Shown piece by piece: positions 14,347 through 14,466 of a stretch of DNA of 14,466 nt. The DNA lies in the NCBI GenBank assembly GCA_030590525.1, contig JAUUYI010000017.1, positions 1 through 14,466 of the forward strand, given 5' to 3'. The translations under genes and the position numbers were made by a program. Position 1 is the stretch's first letter. Each line of letters starts with the position of its first letter. The notes beneath the pieces were generated by a model that made no database searches, was not told the origin of the DNA, and saw nothing but the letters and a program-made list of their open reading frames with translations. The DNA is from Sedimenticola sp. Lineage in GTDB: Bacteria; Pseudomonadota; Gammaproteobacteria; Chromatiales; Chromatiaceae.

Positions 14347-14466
14347 CCAAGGACCAAGGACCAAGGACCAAGGACCAAGGACCAAGGACCAAGGACCAAG
14401 GTACTAGGACCAAGGTACTAGGACCAAGGTACTAGGACCAAGGTACTAGGACCAAGGTACTAGGAC
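14344..14466 (+). repeat. Heptanucleotide tandem array (GGACCAA, then GGTACTA/GGACCAA), cut by the window end
   Basis: Eight exact copies of GGACCAA fill 14344-14399. From 14400 the unit becomes 14 bases, GGTACTA then GGACCAA, repeated four times and continuing into the window end with a fifth GGTACTA and GGAC. There are no spacers, so it is not CRISPR. The copies are identical, so expansion is recent or maintained. No open gene runs through it: TAG stops occur in the second half. It lies between rplY and whatever follows, normally pth. Confidence 0.95.

Noticed and set aside
14344..14466. CRISPR array
   Set aside because: Seven-base units follow each other directly, with no unique spacers and no cas genes.

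Overview
The window looks like the chromosome of a gammaproteobacterium with moderately high GC. Codon use, the hemA-prfA-prmC cluster, and the divergent TPR lipoprotein-ispE-tRNA-Gln-prs-rplY cluster match the arrangement known in Pseudomonas and related Gammaproteobacteria. The abundance of short palindromic repeats and an ANTAR response regulator suggest a Chromatiales-like, possibly sulfur-oxidising lineage; that placement is inference from general resemblance, not proof.

Layout. 1-1612 (+): the end of gatA and complete gatB, subunits of the tRNA-dependent amidotransferase. 1643-5901 (-): an accessory block holding a GGDEF diguanylate cyclase with a TTG start and a degenerate I-site, an orphan REC-ANTAR regulator, a small RsmC-like methyltransferase with an altered NPPF motif, a MoeB/ThiF-type adenylyltransferase, and a 136-residue unrecognised protein with an HMA-like fold pattern just upstream of it. 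The gaps here carry several unrelated inverted-repeat elements. 6274-9517 (-): hemA-prfA-prmC, joined by two 4-base ATGA overlaps. 9518-9828: the divergent intergenic region. 9829-14270 (+): a TPR lipoprotein and ispE joined by an ATGA overlap, tRNA-Gln(UUG) overlapping the ispE 3' end, prs with a strong terminator, and rplY. 14271-14466: a degenerate 42-base repeat followed by a heptanucleotide tandem array that runs off the window.

How the genes work together. Much of the window serves translation and tRNA: GatAB amidates mischarged tRNA; HemA uses glutamyl-tRNA for tetrapyrrole synthesis; PrfA terminates translation and PrmC methylates it; RplY binds 5S rRNA; and there is a tRNA-Gln gene. 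IspE feeds isoprenoid synthesis and Prs makes PRPP. The minus-strand block 1643-5901 is signalling and unassigned chemistry.

I see no phage, CRISPR array, transposase or defence island, and no clearly new multi-gene system. The points most worth following are the 170-bp palindromic element that supplies the prmC stop codon, a 40-base sequence shared between the ANTAR gene leader and the prmC downstream region, the tRNA-Gln/ispE overlap, the heptamer array, the HMA-like/MoeB pair, and the missing lolB.
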